The translations under genes were made by a program, and so were the position numbers. From Thraustochytrium sp. TN22 (Eukaryota; Sar; Bigyra; Thraustochytrida; Thraustochytriidae), in assembly GCA_013306675.1 (NCBI GenBank), contig JABLUY010000210.1, positions 1 to 64,000 of the forward strand: DNA of 64,000 bases, given 5' to 3'. The stretch's first letter is position 1, and every line of letters begins with the position of its first letter. The notes under the pieces are model-generated. The model was not told the DNA's origin, searched no databases, and saw only the letters and a program-made list of their open reading frames with translations. Below are positions 38,141 to 46,741 of this stretch, piece by piece.

Positions 38141-39619
38141 TCACTGGCAGGATTTGTCCTCGACAAGACATGCAGCGGGCAGCTGCAGCTTCGACGCATC
38201 AAAGAGCAGGTGCAACGGCACGGCCGGGCGGCCTGCCGTCGCAGCGAAAACGGTGTGCAAGACGCCTTGGAGTACATTGACCAAAGTCGCGGCTCGAAGC
38301 GTTGGCAACGAAGAGGACGAGACCGGGCCAGGTGCTGGTCGCCACAGAGCGCGCAGCGCCGCCGACTCGACCGTGCTGAGGCAGTCCGAGCACGTCGACA
38401 CTTCGGCCTGCGCCGAGCAGCTCGCTAGGTGCAGGCACACGTGAGCGAGCGCGATGGCGGCCTCGCCACCCGTCGCCGCGTCTTGGGCCGTCTGGACACG
38501 AGCCGCAAGCTTGCAGATGCGGTCCAAGGTCGCTGGGTCAGAGACGCCTGCATCGCGCTTCGTTCGCTCGTAGCGCGGCGGCACGCGCTCCGCCGTGCCT
38601 TGCGACGGCGAGAAGACCGCGGCACGGAGCGGAAGCAGGACTGCGCCGATTCCCGGGCCATCCGGGTCGTCCACAACGGGGCGCGGCCACCAGTAGCAGT
38701 GGGCCGCATCGACGTCCTCTGCGGTCTCCGTCTGGGTCGGCTCGCGAGCGCGGTACCAGTCGACTGACTGGCGCGAGGCGGCGCGCCAGGACTTGCCGAG
38801 ACGGTCGTGCAGGCCGCCCTGGCGAACCTTCTTGGCGAGCGCGACGAGCATCTGCGCGGAGTTGTGCGTGTTGACGTTGACGCGCAGCTGCGCATACCAC
38901 GTTTGTAGCTGGCCGCGGTCCGCGTAGTCGTTGCCGGCGAGGCAGGCGAGGCGTGGCAGATCGTCCGCGTCGATCCCGAGCGAGTGGGCAACCTGGTCCC
39001 GGCCGAAGACGCGCACGACGGCCAGGCCGGCGTCCACCACGAGCTGGTCAAAGAAAGCCACAGCGCGCACGGACGCGAAGACGAAGAGGTCGCTGTCATT
39101 GGTTAGAACGATTGCGTCCGAGTCGCCCGCGGCGGCCCTGGCCAGGTAAGGGTCCGCCTCCGCGCCGAGGGCGCCGGCGGCGGCGGCCAGGACCACCTTG
39201 ACGCCGGCATCGGCCAGGGCGCTCTGCGCGGCGTCAAGGGCCAGCAGCGGCAGCAGCCAGGCCCCGCGCGGCGGCTCCTGCGCGCCGGTCTGCAAGCTGT
39301 GCGCCACGGCCCTCACGGCGCGCACGTCCGCGAGCCGGCGCTCGAGCGTGCAGGCGACCTTGTCCTCGTTGACGGCCTCAGCGCGGTCAAAGTACGCCTC
39401 CACGCGGACGCCGCTGCGCAGCAGATCATGCGCGAAGGCCCGAGTACGCGCCGCGAAGGTCGCCAGCTCGCCGCCCGCCGCCCAGTCCAGCCCGAACTCC
39501 CTGTACAGGTGGTACGTCAGCCCCGGCCCGTCCACCAGCAGCCTGTGCTGCGCGCCCAGCTCCACGCGCTTCGCCGTGCATCGCGTCCGGGCGTGCCGCG
39601 TCAGCCCGCGCACGCCCAT
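38141..39619 (-). CDS. Asteroid/XPG-type nuclease-fold protein
   Basis: A 492-residue protein with an ATG at 39619. It opens with MGVRGLTRHARTR, the conserved N-terminus of Rad2/XPG and Asteroid family proteins (MGVxGL). It has LLVDGPGLTYHLY (first metal Asp region), then EADPYLARAAAGDSDAIVLTNDSDLFVF (about residues 153-180, cited in part: EADPYLA, TNDSDLFVF), the XPG-I acidic cluster. The C-terminal half is Ala/Leu-rich and lacks the usual helix-hairpin-helix and PIP box of FEN1, which favours an Asteroid-like protein over FEN1 or EXO1. Role: structure-specific nuclease or a related signalling protein. Activity cannot be confirmed, because Asteroid proteins often lose catalytic residues. Confidence 0.75.
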   Translation of the reverse strand: MGVRGLTRHARTRCTAKRVELGAQHRLLVDGPGLTYHLYREFGLDWAAGGELATFAARTRAFAHDLLRSGVRVEAYFDRAEAVNEDKVACTLERRLADVRAVRAVAHSLQTGAQEPPRGAWLLPLLALDAAQSALADAGVKVVLAAAAGALGAEADPYLARAAAGDSDAIVLTNDSDLFVFASVRAVAFFDQLVVDAGLAVVRVFGRDQVAHSLGIDADDLPRLACLAGNDYADRGQLQTWYAQLRVNVNTHNSAQMLVALAKKVRQGGLHDRLGKSWRAASRQSVDWYRAREPTQTETAEDVDAAHCYWWPRPVVDDPDGPGIGAVLLPLRAAVFSPSQGTAERVPPRYERTKRDAGVSDPATLDRICKLAARVQTAQDAATGGEAAIALAHVCLHLASCSAQAEVSTCSDCLSTVESAALRALWRPAPGPVSSSSLPTLRAATLVNVLQGVLHTVFAATAGRPAVPLHLLFDASKLQLPAACLVEDKSCQ

Positions 39620-40362
39620 CCAGCCGTCGCGTTGCGTCGCGTCGCCTTGTCGCTACGCGTCGCTGGGCACTGGCCGTGCAGTGATTGATTGCCACAAGTC
39701 ACTGGCGAGGTCGCTCGACAGGTTCACCCCGGCATGCTTTCACCCGCTGTCAGTGTGCCAGTGGCAGACCGCCACCGAAGGCCACGCCGTCACGCGCCGC
39801 GCCGCGCCGCGCTGACCTCGCAGGCTGCTGGCACTGGCAGTGGCACTGCAGCCAGTGCTGGAAGTCGGGCCGCGTCGTAGCCGCCTTCCACGGCAAGGTC
39901 GGCTCGGCTCTGCCTCCGCCGCACGTGCCGAGCACGAGGCCAGCCCTGCGCCGTCGGCGTGAGCACGGCGTCGCGCGGCGTCGCTGCGGCTGAGTCCGAG
40001 ACGTGCAGAGCGCTCCCCTTTCGCTTCGCGCGACGCGACCACGGGGCTGGCTGATGCTTGGATGCTTGGATGCGCTCGGATGCGCTCGGATGCGCTTGAG
40101 ACGCTTGGTTGAGCCTTGATCCTGAGTCCGGGTCCGAGCACGGTGCGCACCGGGTCCGCGCGTGTCGACGATAGAGAAACGCCGGCCGGCCGGCCACGCG
40201 CGCGCATCAAGTAGAGCAAAGCGTCAAAGTCAATTTGTCAATCGCGCGGGCGCGAGCGCGCGCTCGGGGCGGCGCGGCGCTGGAGCGCGGCGCTGGAGCG
40301 CGGCGCTGGAGCGGCGCGGCGAGGCGCGGCGCAGCGCGGCGCGCGTGCGGCGAGGCGACGCG
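39620..40362. other. Divergent intergenic region, no gene seen
   Basis: This is the shared 5' region of the Asteroid-like gene (minus) and the protease gene (plus). Bases of about 40262-40340 form a ggcgcggcgctggagc ladder just 5' of the protease ATG. Short tandem words at 40060-40110 (gatgcttg, gatgcgctcg) are also present. Confidence 0.5.
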
Positions 40363-41949
40363 ATGGCGGGGCTGGTGGCCCATGGCGAGCATGTGCAAGG
40401 CGCGCGCCGGGGGCGGCTGCGGCGCGCGCTGACGGCAGGCGCGCGCGAGGAGGCGTCGCCCTTCGCGGACGCAGCGTTCAGGGCTGAGTTCGCCGAGACG
40501 CACCGCCACGGGTTTCGCAAGGTGCACGTGAACGTCACCGCGAGCGCGGGCGCGACGAGGACGATCTCGTCGGCGACGAAGACGACAACGGCGACGGCGG
40601 CGACGCGCGGCGGCGCGGCGAGCCGCAGCGGCGAGGTGGCGGACGCGGTGGACTGGCGGGACCAGGGCGTCATCACGGATGTCAAGTTCCAGGGCTCGTG
40701 CGGCACGTGCTGGGCTTTCGTGACGACCGGCCTGGTGGAAGCGCGGTACGCGATCGACTTTGGCACGCTCGTGTCGCTCTCGGAGCAGCAGGTCATGGAC
40801 TGCTCGCGCAACGATATTAACCAGGCATGCCTGGGTGGGAACCAGTACACGGCGCTCGTGGGCTGGCAAGGTAGCTTTTACACGGAGGCGGCGTACCCGT
40901 ACCTCCTCACGGCGTCCGAGCAGAGCTCGCGCTCGGACGAGGCAGACGAGGACTCCTTTTGCTCGGGCCACTACACGCGCCAGGCTGTCTTCTCCTACAA
41001 CAGCACTGCTGTCTCGGTGATTCGCACCGCGCAGACGGAGGACGCGCTCGTGACGGCGCTTCAGCTGGGGCCCGTTGCGGTGGCTGCGGCCGGCTACAAC
41101 GACGCGTTTTTGAACTATGCCGGGGGCATTCTGGATGACGAAGCCTGCGACTCGGATGACACCGTCGACCACGCGCTGCTCATCGTGGGCTACGGGTCGG
41201 AGGACGGAGCGGACTACTTCATCGCCAAGAACTCCTGGGGCACGTCCTGGGGCGAAGACGGCTACGTGCGCCTCGCACGCGGCGTGCAGTCCACCTCGCG
41301 CCCCTATGGCGCCTGCAACATCCTCTACCAGGCAGACTACCTGGCACCCTACTCGATCAAGTGCAGTCTCGCGTACGGGGCGTCCTGCTCCTCCATGGCC
41401 AACTCGGAGTTCTGCACCGAGGAGTACGGCTGCCGTTCGGAGGACTACTACGCGGACCTTTTTGAGATCGACCCCTCGTCGTTTTTGGGCACGGCCTCCG
41501 GCTCCAGCGATGGCTTGAGCTCCCAGGAGAAGCTTCTGGTCGGCCTCACTGTCACGTTCTCGCTGCTTATTGTCGCCGGTGTCATCTTCTTCATCCGCAA
41601 GATTCGCCGCGAGCGCGAGGCCGATGAGTCTCTCGCGGCTGGCAAGCTGGCCATGTTCACCAACGGCTTCTCCGGTGCCGGCGCCGGCGCCGGCGCGGCC
41701 AGCCCTTCCTCGCGCAAGGGCTCGCGCAAGGGCTCGCGAGCGGCTGCCGCGCAGCGCTCTGCAAGGGATGAGTACCGCGAACTTGTGCCGGAGTTCCGCC
41801 GCCGCCTCCACACTGTACCGGAGTTTCGCCGCCGCGCCGAGTTCATGCGCGATTCTATCCTGCTCGACTACCTCGAGGACCACCAGGGCAACCTCGAGAG
41901 TGCGCTCCACGAGTTTCTGGACCATGAGGGTGGCCTGCAGACGCGATGA
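40363..41949 (+). CDS. Papain-family (C1A) cysteine protease with C-terminal transmembrane tail
   Basis: A 528-residue protein. The ATG at 40363 is used, because the longer frame starts with a GTG. The catalytic domain has GSCGTCWAF (nucleophile Cys, about residue 116, with the oxyanion Gln in KFQGSCG), VDHALLIVGYG (catalytic His, about 270) and NSWGTSWGEDGYV (catalytic Asn, about 290). After the protease domain comes a Cys-bearing segment, then one transmembrane helix (about 390-411, LLVGLTVTFSLLIVAGVIFF) and a basic, Gly/Ser-rich tail with the repeated motif VPEFRRR. A membrane-tethered papain-like enzyme with a cytoplasmic tail is uncommon. No convincing signal peptide is visible, so an upstream exon or start may be missing. 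The last codons and stop lie in the first unit of a 47-bp tandem repeat. Confidence 0.88.
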   Translation: MAGLVAHGEHVQGARRGRLRRALTAGAREEASPFADAAFRAEFAETHRHGFRKVHVNVTASAGATRTISSATKTTTATAATRGGAASRSGEVADAVDWRDQGVITDVKFQGSCGTCWAFVTTGLVEARYAIDFGTLVSLSEQQVMDCSRNDINQACLGGNQYTALVGWQGSFYTEAAYPYLLTASEQSSRSDEADEDSFCSGHYTRQAVFSYNSTAVSVIRTAQTEDALVTALQLGPVAVAAAGYNDAFLNYAGGILDDEACDSDDTVDHALLIVGYGSEDGADYFIAKNSWGTSWGEDGYVRLARGVQSTSRPYGACNILYQADYLAPYSIKCSLAYGASCSSMANSEFCTEEYGCRSEDYYADLFEIDPSSFLGTASGSSDGLSSQEKLLVGLTVTFSLLIVAGVIFFIRKIRREREADESLAAGKLAMFTNGFSGAGAGAGAASPSSRKGSRKGSRAAAAQRSARDEYRELVPEFRRRLHTVPEFRRRAEFMRDSILLDYLEDHQGNLESALHEFLDHEGGLQTR

Positions 41950-42121
41950 CCGCACCCGTTGCTGTGCAAGTAAATGCGCGCCTGCAGACGCGATGACCGC
42001 ACCCGTTGCTGTGAAAGTGAGTGCGCGCCTGCAGACGCGATGACCGCACCCGTTGCTGTGAAAGTGAATGCGCGCCTGCAGACGCGATGACCGCACCCGT
42101 TGCTGTGAAAGTGAATGCGCG
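41934..42121. repeat. 47-bp tandem repeat, four copies, overlapping a stop codon
   Basis: The word cctgcagacgcgatgaccgc starts at 41934, 41981, 42028 and 42075, giving an exact 47-bp period. The first unit encodes the final LQTR of the protease and its TGA. Units differ at a few positions (caagtaaatg, aaagtgagtg, aaagtgaatg). Confidence 0.97.
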
Positions 42122-43114
42122 CTTCGCGCTGCTGACGTTTACCTACCGCCATCCGAAAGGGAGCACTTGTGTGTGATGAACGCTCCTCATGGCCTCTACT
42201 AACTTCGCTGAGTAGGTTGAACTCTGACATCATGTTCCAAGTCACTTGCCCTCGTGAGGAGGTCTGTGCGACGTCACGGAAGGCGCGAGCACTCGCTCGT
42301 ATGCGGCCTCGCCAGCTGTGGCAGCCGTACGACAGTACCGAGCTCGCCAGCATCCCCGCCCTGATTTCGCACGCAGACCCGCAACTGCATCTCTCCGTTC
42401 GCGGCGCGGCAGCCACGCACCTCTGCACGCGCACGCGAGCGCCCCCGCGCTCTTGCGCGCTCTTGCACGCTCTTGCGCGCGTCGCGCCTTCACCCTGCCC
42501 GATGTCCCCACCTCCATAAGAGTGGCCGGGCGGCGTCCATCTTCGCCGGACCCCGACCAGGCCAGCTCGCTCGCCAGGCGCCCATGGGCCCAGCCAGCCC
42601 GCTCGGCGCCCAGAGCAGCGCGAGGCCTGCTCGCTAGCTCGCGCGCGCCGCCCCCCGCGCGCGCCCGCGCGCGCCCTCGCGCGCCCGCGCGCGCCGCGCT
42701 CTCCTCCTTGCCCGCCTTGCGGGTCTGCCTCAGCTCGCTCGCTCTGGCGCCTTCTTCTTCTTCGGGTCACGGTGCGCGGCGCGTGCACGGCGCGGCGCGC
42801 GCGGCGGCGGCGCGGGCGCGGCGGCGCTGGCGGCGCGCGCCGCCGCCCGCGGCCCGCCGCCCGCGGCCCGCCGCCGCGGCCCGCCGCCCGCGGCCCCGCC
42901 GCCCGCGCGCGAGCGGTCGCGGCGGCGCGGCGCCGGCGCGCGAGGACGAGGCCACCGTGGAGCAGCAGTACCCCTTGCAGCGCGACGGCGACGACGGCGA
43001 CCGCAGGGACCCGCGGCGGCGGCGGCGGCGGCGGGCGCGCGGAGGGCGGCGGAGGAGCCCGCGGCGGCGCGGCGGCGCCCAGCGGCGCGCGGCGAGGCCA
43101 GGTCTGGCCTGGGA
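42122..43114. other. Intergenic, no gene supported
   Basis: This lies between the protease 47-bp repeats and the Cys-rich secreted protein gene. From 42640 to 43110 it is very GC-rich (cgcgcgc, ggcggcgg runs) and open in several frames without domain signal. Confidence 0.5.
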
Positions 43115-44161
43115 ATGGGGATGATGGCGATGACGCGGCACGCGTGGTGGCGGCGCGGCGCGGCGCTGGCCACGGCGGCGCTGGCAGCGGCAGCGGCCGC
43201 GCAGCGCGGCGAGGCCGCCGTGCAGGTGACGCTGGCGGACTACATCGTGGAGATTTTGTCCAGAGAGGGCGACGGGCCGACGCTGCAGGGGCTGGACGGC
43301 CTGTTGCAGGTTCTGGAGGAGTCCGAGTGCGTGAACTGCGAGGAGGAAGGCCTCTTGGAAGAGCTCAAGGTGAACCCGTACGCGATGGTTGACATTGAGA
43401 ATCACGCCGTGCAGTTGCAGGAGGGCGTGGACTGCTACGTGGAGGTGCTGAGCCGCGGCAACGAGACGAACCCGAAGCTGCGGTACCGCGTGGTGACGGA
43501 CCTCAAGAACACCGAGGACGAGAGCGGCGCGCTCTCGGACGGCAGCTACATCGGCAAGTACGCCACGCATATAGGCCAGTGCGGCGCGTGCTCGCCGGTG
43601 CAGGCGCTGGCTGTTTACGTGCGCACGCGCAGCACCATGACGGAGCTGGCCAAGGCCTGCGCCATGTCGTCCTTCATCGATTTCCTGACCTTTGGCCTCA
43701 GTGACGTCGAGATTCGCAACGGCAAGGACTGCATGGCCGGGATCGGCCTGCAGGGCAAGTGCCGCGACATTTGGTTCTGGAACACCATCTCCACTGCGCA
43801 GGGCTGCGCGCTGACCTGCCTCAGCTACCGCAACAGCTTGCCGAACGAGCTCGAAAAGGTCACCTGCAGCGTGCTGGACCCCTTTTGCAACAACTTCAAC
43901 GTCAATCACTGCGAGCTCTGCCAGAACACTATGAACGGCGAGAATGTGTGCAAGCCCTTTCAGTACGAGAACGGCCCCTTTCGCCTCAACCCGTGCATCC
44001 AGTGCGATGAGTGCAAGTCGGGCCCGCTGTTCCAGGCCGTAGCTGCACGGACGCGCCGCGCCTCCGCCATCAAGTCCGCTATCAACCGTCCCTTTAGCGA
44101 GGCTGAGGCCGCCGACCTGCTGCGCGTCTCTTGGACGTATGGCTACAATGTGCAGCTCTGA
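43115..44161 (+). CDS. Secreted cysteine-rich protein, function unknown
   Basis: A 348-residue protein with an ATG at 43115. A basic N-terminus and Ala-rich hydrophobic segment (about 14-29) look like a signal peptide. The mature part has about 20 cysteines in clustered pairs: CVNC, IGQCGACSPVQALAVYV, CALTC, CELC, CIQCDEC. The segment YIGKYATHIGQCGACS resembles sequences I associate with uncharacterised algal and protist proteins, but I cannot name a family. There is no transmembrane helix after the signal and no catalytic motif. It is probably an extracellular or lumenal disulfide-rich protein. Confidence 0.75.
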   Translation: MGMMAMTRHAWWRRGAALATAALAAAAAAQRGEAAVQVTLADYIVEILSREGDGPTLQGLDGLLQVLEESECVNCEEEGLLEELKVNPYAMVDIENHAVQLQEGVDCYVEVLSRGNETNPKLRYRVVTDLKNTEDESGALSDGSYIGKYATHIGQCGACSPVQALAVYVRTRSTMTELAKACAMSSFIDFLTFGLSDVEIRNGKDCMAGIGLQGKCRDIWFWNTISTAQGCALTCLSYRNSLPNELEKVTCSVLDPFCNNFNVNHCELCQNTMNGENVCKPFQYENGPFRLNPCIQCDECKSGPLFQAVAARTRRASAIKSAINRPFSEAEAADLLRVSWTYGYNVQL

Positions 44162-44885
44162 CCGCGAGCGAGTGAGCTCGTGTGAACCAGTCATGCGAAC
44201 GACCCGAATCTCGGGCCTGCCGTCGTGATATGTTTTACCCAACCCCCTGTAGTAGCCTAGTATTCTGCTCCTCTGAGCCGTTAAGGATTTCGCTGTGTGT
44301 TCTTCTGGCCGAGCTAGGCCTACCGCATGCACGCGTTCCTGCCACCGTCCCAAGCCGAGCCTGGCGTGCGCCCCGCAGCCGGACCCGGACGTACGGACGC
44401 CCGCCTGCATTCCTGCCTACCTACATCCCTCCCTGCCTTGCTTCCCTGGTCTTTTCAGGTGTGTTGGCGCAGCCTTGCGCCTCGCATTGACAGCCCTGTT
44501 CGCCTCTTCTCCTCGCCTTTTCTTGGTTGCTTTCGCCACCTGCGAGATTCACTCTGCGCGTTTTTTTCCTGGTACGCGGCGCAATGCCACGATCCGTTGC
44601 AAAGTTGCAAAAGCGCACAAGGTGACGCGGCGCCTCGGCCAACCCAACCAACATCTTCCGAGCGGAGTCGAGGAGCCTTGGCATCGATCGCGTAGGGAGG
44701 AAGGGAGCTCTCGGCGGCCGGTTAATTGGCAGCGGCAGCCGGCCGGCAGAGGCAAGCCGCCCGCGAGCGTGCGCGGCGCGGCGCGGCAAGCAGGACGGGC
44801 ACTCGCTGCACGAGCCAGAGCTCCACAGTGGCAGCCTCAGCGCGACTCGACGCTGCGTCAGGCTTGTTTCCTTCGCTGAGGCAAC
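44162..44885. other. Intergenic, no gene seen
   Basis: This is the 3' flank of the Cys-rich protein gene and the 5' flank of the CFAP96 homologue, both on the plus strand. Moderately AT-richer words occur at 44220-44300. No repeats or genes stand out. Confidence 0.5.
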
Positions 44886-45941
44886 ATGGCGGCGGCAGGC
44901 GCGCGCCTCTCTCGCACCAAGGACACCGCCTGGATGGAGCGGCGGCGCAAAGAAATCGTGGACGAGGCGCAGGCTACCTCGCAACAGATGCGCGGCAAGA
45001 ATGGCCTCTTTCATGAGATCACGCCCGTGTGCGTGGGCGATCCGTACCAGGACCCGGTGCGCGTGTCGCGCAGCTTCGCCAAGAACAAGCCGAACTTCAA
45101 GGCGGGCAAGGCGCCGCCTCGCATGGACCACACTGCGCAGCTCGTGGCTGACGAGCGCGACGAGGACTCGCGGCGGCCGGCAGGCGGCAAGGAACAGGAC
45201 GCTCGCAAGACCAAGGCCGAGCGCCTCACCCTGGCGCCCTTCCGCGCGGGCGCGGGCCGGTCGGACGGCTTCGGGAGCCATCCGGCGGCCTTCTCCAGCA
45301 CCGACAGCAGCATGACGCGTGACGAAATCAAGGCGCTCGTCCGCAAGACACGCGAGGACACCCTGGCCGCCGACCGCCGGCGAATCGAGGCGATCCGCGC
45401 CAAGACCAGCACGACCAAGCCGAACTTCGTCACGACGCCCATGAAGAAGGGCTCCTACGGCACGCCGGGCGTGCTGCTCTCCGAGATCTATTTGACGAGC
45501 GAGCTGCCCGAGGGCGGGCGGCCACGGCCCGCCTCCGCGGCGCCCGCCGCACGCCGCGGGTCCAATGCGCGCCGCCACGCCGCCGCCAACGCGCGCCCGC
45601 CCTTTTGCTCTGCTGCGCCCAACGTTTCCGGCATCTTCGGCAAGGACGCCGAGACCTTCATCCACGCGCCCATCGACGGCGGCGAGCGGCTGCCTCGCTC
45701 CCGCATCCGGGTGTCCAGCGCCCGTCCTTTTCGCCCTGCCGGCTCTGCGCACGAGATCGGCGGCCAGTACCCATGGATGCCGCAGAACGAGACATCATCC
45801 TCACAGTCAAGGCAGCCGGCTGGCATCCATGCTCAGGCCGACAAGTGGCGTCCGTCCAGCGCTTCTCAGACGCGCCCGGTCCGCAGTGTCATGCTCAACG
45901 CCAACGCCCTCAAGCACGCCTTTGCTTCCAAGACGATGTAA
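44886..45941 (+). CDS. CFAP96: CFAP96 (C4orf47-like) cilia- and flagella-associated protein
   Basis: A 351-residue protein with an ATG at 44886. It matches the order of motifs of animal CFAP96: KNGLFHEITPVCVGDPYQDP (animal IGLFSEMEYITVGDKY), a Gly/Ser turn block (GRSDGFGSHPAAFSS), KPNFVTTPMKKGSYGTPG (animal NLYTNPGKKGTGYG), and a C-terminal NVSGIFGKDAETFIHAP and RPVRSVMLNANALKHA (animal NISGKDDKIFHPP, RPVESIMTLNVRRAL). This comparison is from memory of the family. CFAP96 is an axoneme-associated protein of cilia, so the organism or a life stage is flagellated. The protein is basic, low in hydrophobics and has an extended central region. Confidence 0.8.
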   Translation: MAAAGARLSRTKDTAWMERRRKEIVDEAQATSQQMRGKNGLFHEITPVCVGDPYQDPVRVSRSFAKNKPNFKAGKAPPRMDHTAQLVADERDEDSRRPAGGKEQDARKTKAERLTLAPFRAGAGRSDGFGSHPAAFSSTDSSMTRDEIKALVRKTREDTLAADRRRIEAIRAKTSTTKPNFVTTPMKKGSYGTPGVLLSEIYLTSELPEGGRPRPASAAPAARRGSNARRHAAANARPPFCSAAPNVSGIFGKDAETFIHAPIDGGERLPRSRIRVSSARPFRPAGSAHEIGGQYPWMPQNETSSSQSRQPAGIHAQADKWRPSSASQTRPVRSVMLNANALKHAFASKTM

Positions 45942-46741
45942 GAAGTTGCACCCGAAGCTTGACGATGACTGCATGAGAGAACAGGCCTGCCTGCGATGTG
46001 GGGTTCAAGGCGGCAGAGGCCCAACGTATTGTCAATGAGAGACGTCTTCTGTCAATGTATGCCATCTTCGTTTCATCAGAAAAGAGCTTGACGAGCACGA
46101 CCTCATCTTGACATCCCGACGGCCATTTCCTCCTCGTCTCCAAATCGCCTGGTCATCATCAGGACACCAACTCCCCGTCTGTGCCCTTCAGCAACGCCAC
46201 ACGCCTCGCATTCTCTCGCCTCACTTGCCGCGAGCACGAGCGTGAGCACGAGCTGGAGCACGAGCTGGAGCACGAGCTGGAGCACGAGCTGGAGCACGAG
46301 CTGGAGCACGAGCTGGAACACGAGCTGGAGCACGAGCTGGAGCACGAGCGTGAGCACGAGCGTGAGCACGAGCTGGAGCACGAGCGTGAGCACGAGCTGG
46401 AGCACGAGCGCTCGTCTCCCAGCGCCAGCCCGCAGCGCTCGCTGGTCCTGATGGAGGTCTCCACTGTCGCGCAACCTCCACACCACAGAGCAAGCTCTAG
46501 CTAGCTAGCTAGCTCGCTCTAGACGGAGGCCTCGACTTGGTGGGCTCTGCTTGCCCGGCCTGCGCTGGTAGCGCAGGTGCAGCTGGCGCAGGTCGTGGCC
46601 GGCCGCCGCGTCCAGGTCGGCCCGGGAGTGCGAGTCGCGCCCTCGTTCACGCCGCGCTCGGCGCGAGCAGACCCGGACGGCGCGCGCGGCGCGGCGCGGC
46701 TTGGCGCGGCGCGGCGCGGCCAGGCGCGGCGCGGCGAGGCG
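45942..46741. other. Intergenic with a 12-bp minisatellite
   Basis: This lies between the CFAP96 homologue and the PHD protein gene. It holds the gagcacgagctg array (46229-46417), GCTAGCTAGCTAGC (46496-46512) and, immediately 5' of the PHD start codon, a ggcgc ladder (46680-46741). Confidence 0.55.
46229..46417. repeat. 12-bp minisatellite (GAGCACGAGCTG)n, about 15 copies
   Basis: Units of gagcacgagctg alternate with gagcacgagcgt. All frames are open through it. The plus frame would encode (EHEL)n, but no ATG precedes it in frame, so I call it a repeat and not a gene. Confidence 0.9.

Noticed and set aside
42318-43124. Arg/Ala/Pro-rich frame before the Cys-rich protein gene
   Set aside because: Translation of GC-only repeats with no domain.
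46181-46504. (EHEL)n repeat protein encoded by the 12-bp minisatellite
   Set aside because: No in-frame ATG, all frames open, and no flanking coding signal. It is a repeat artefact.
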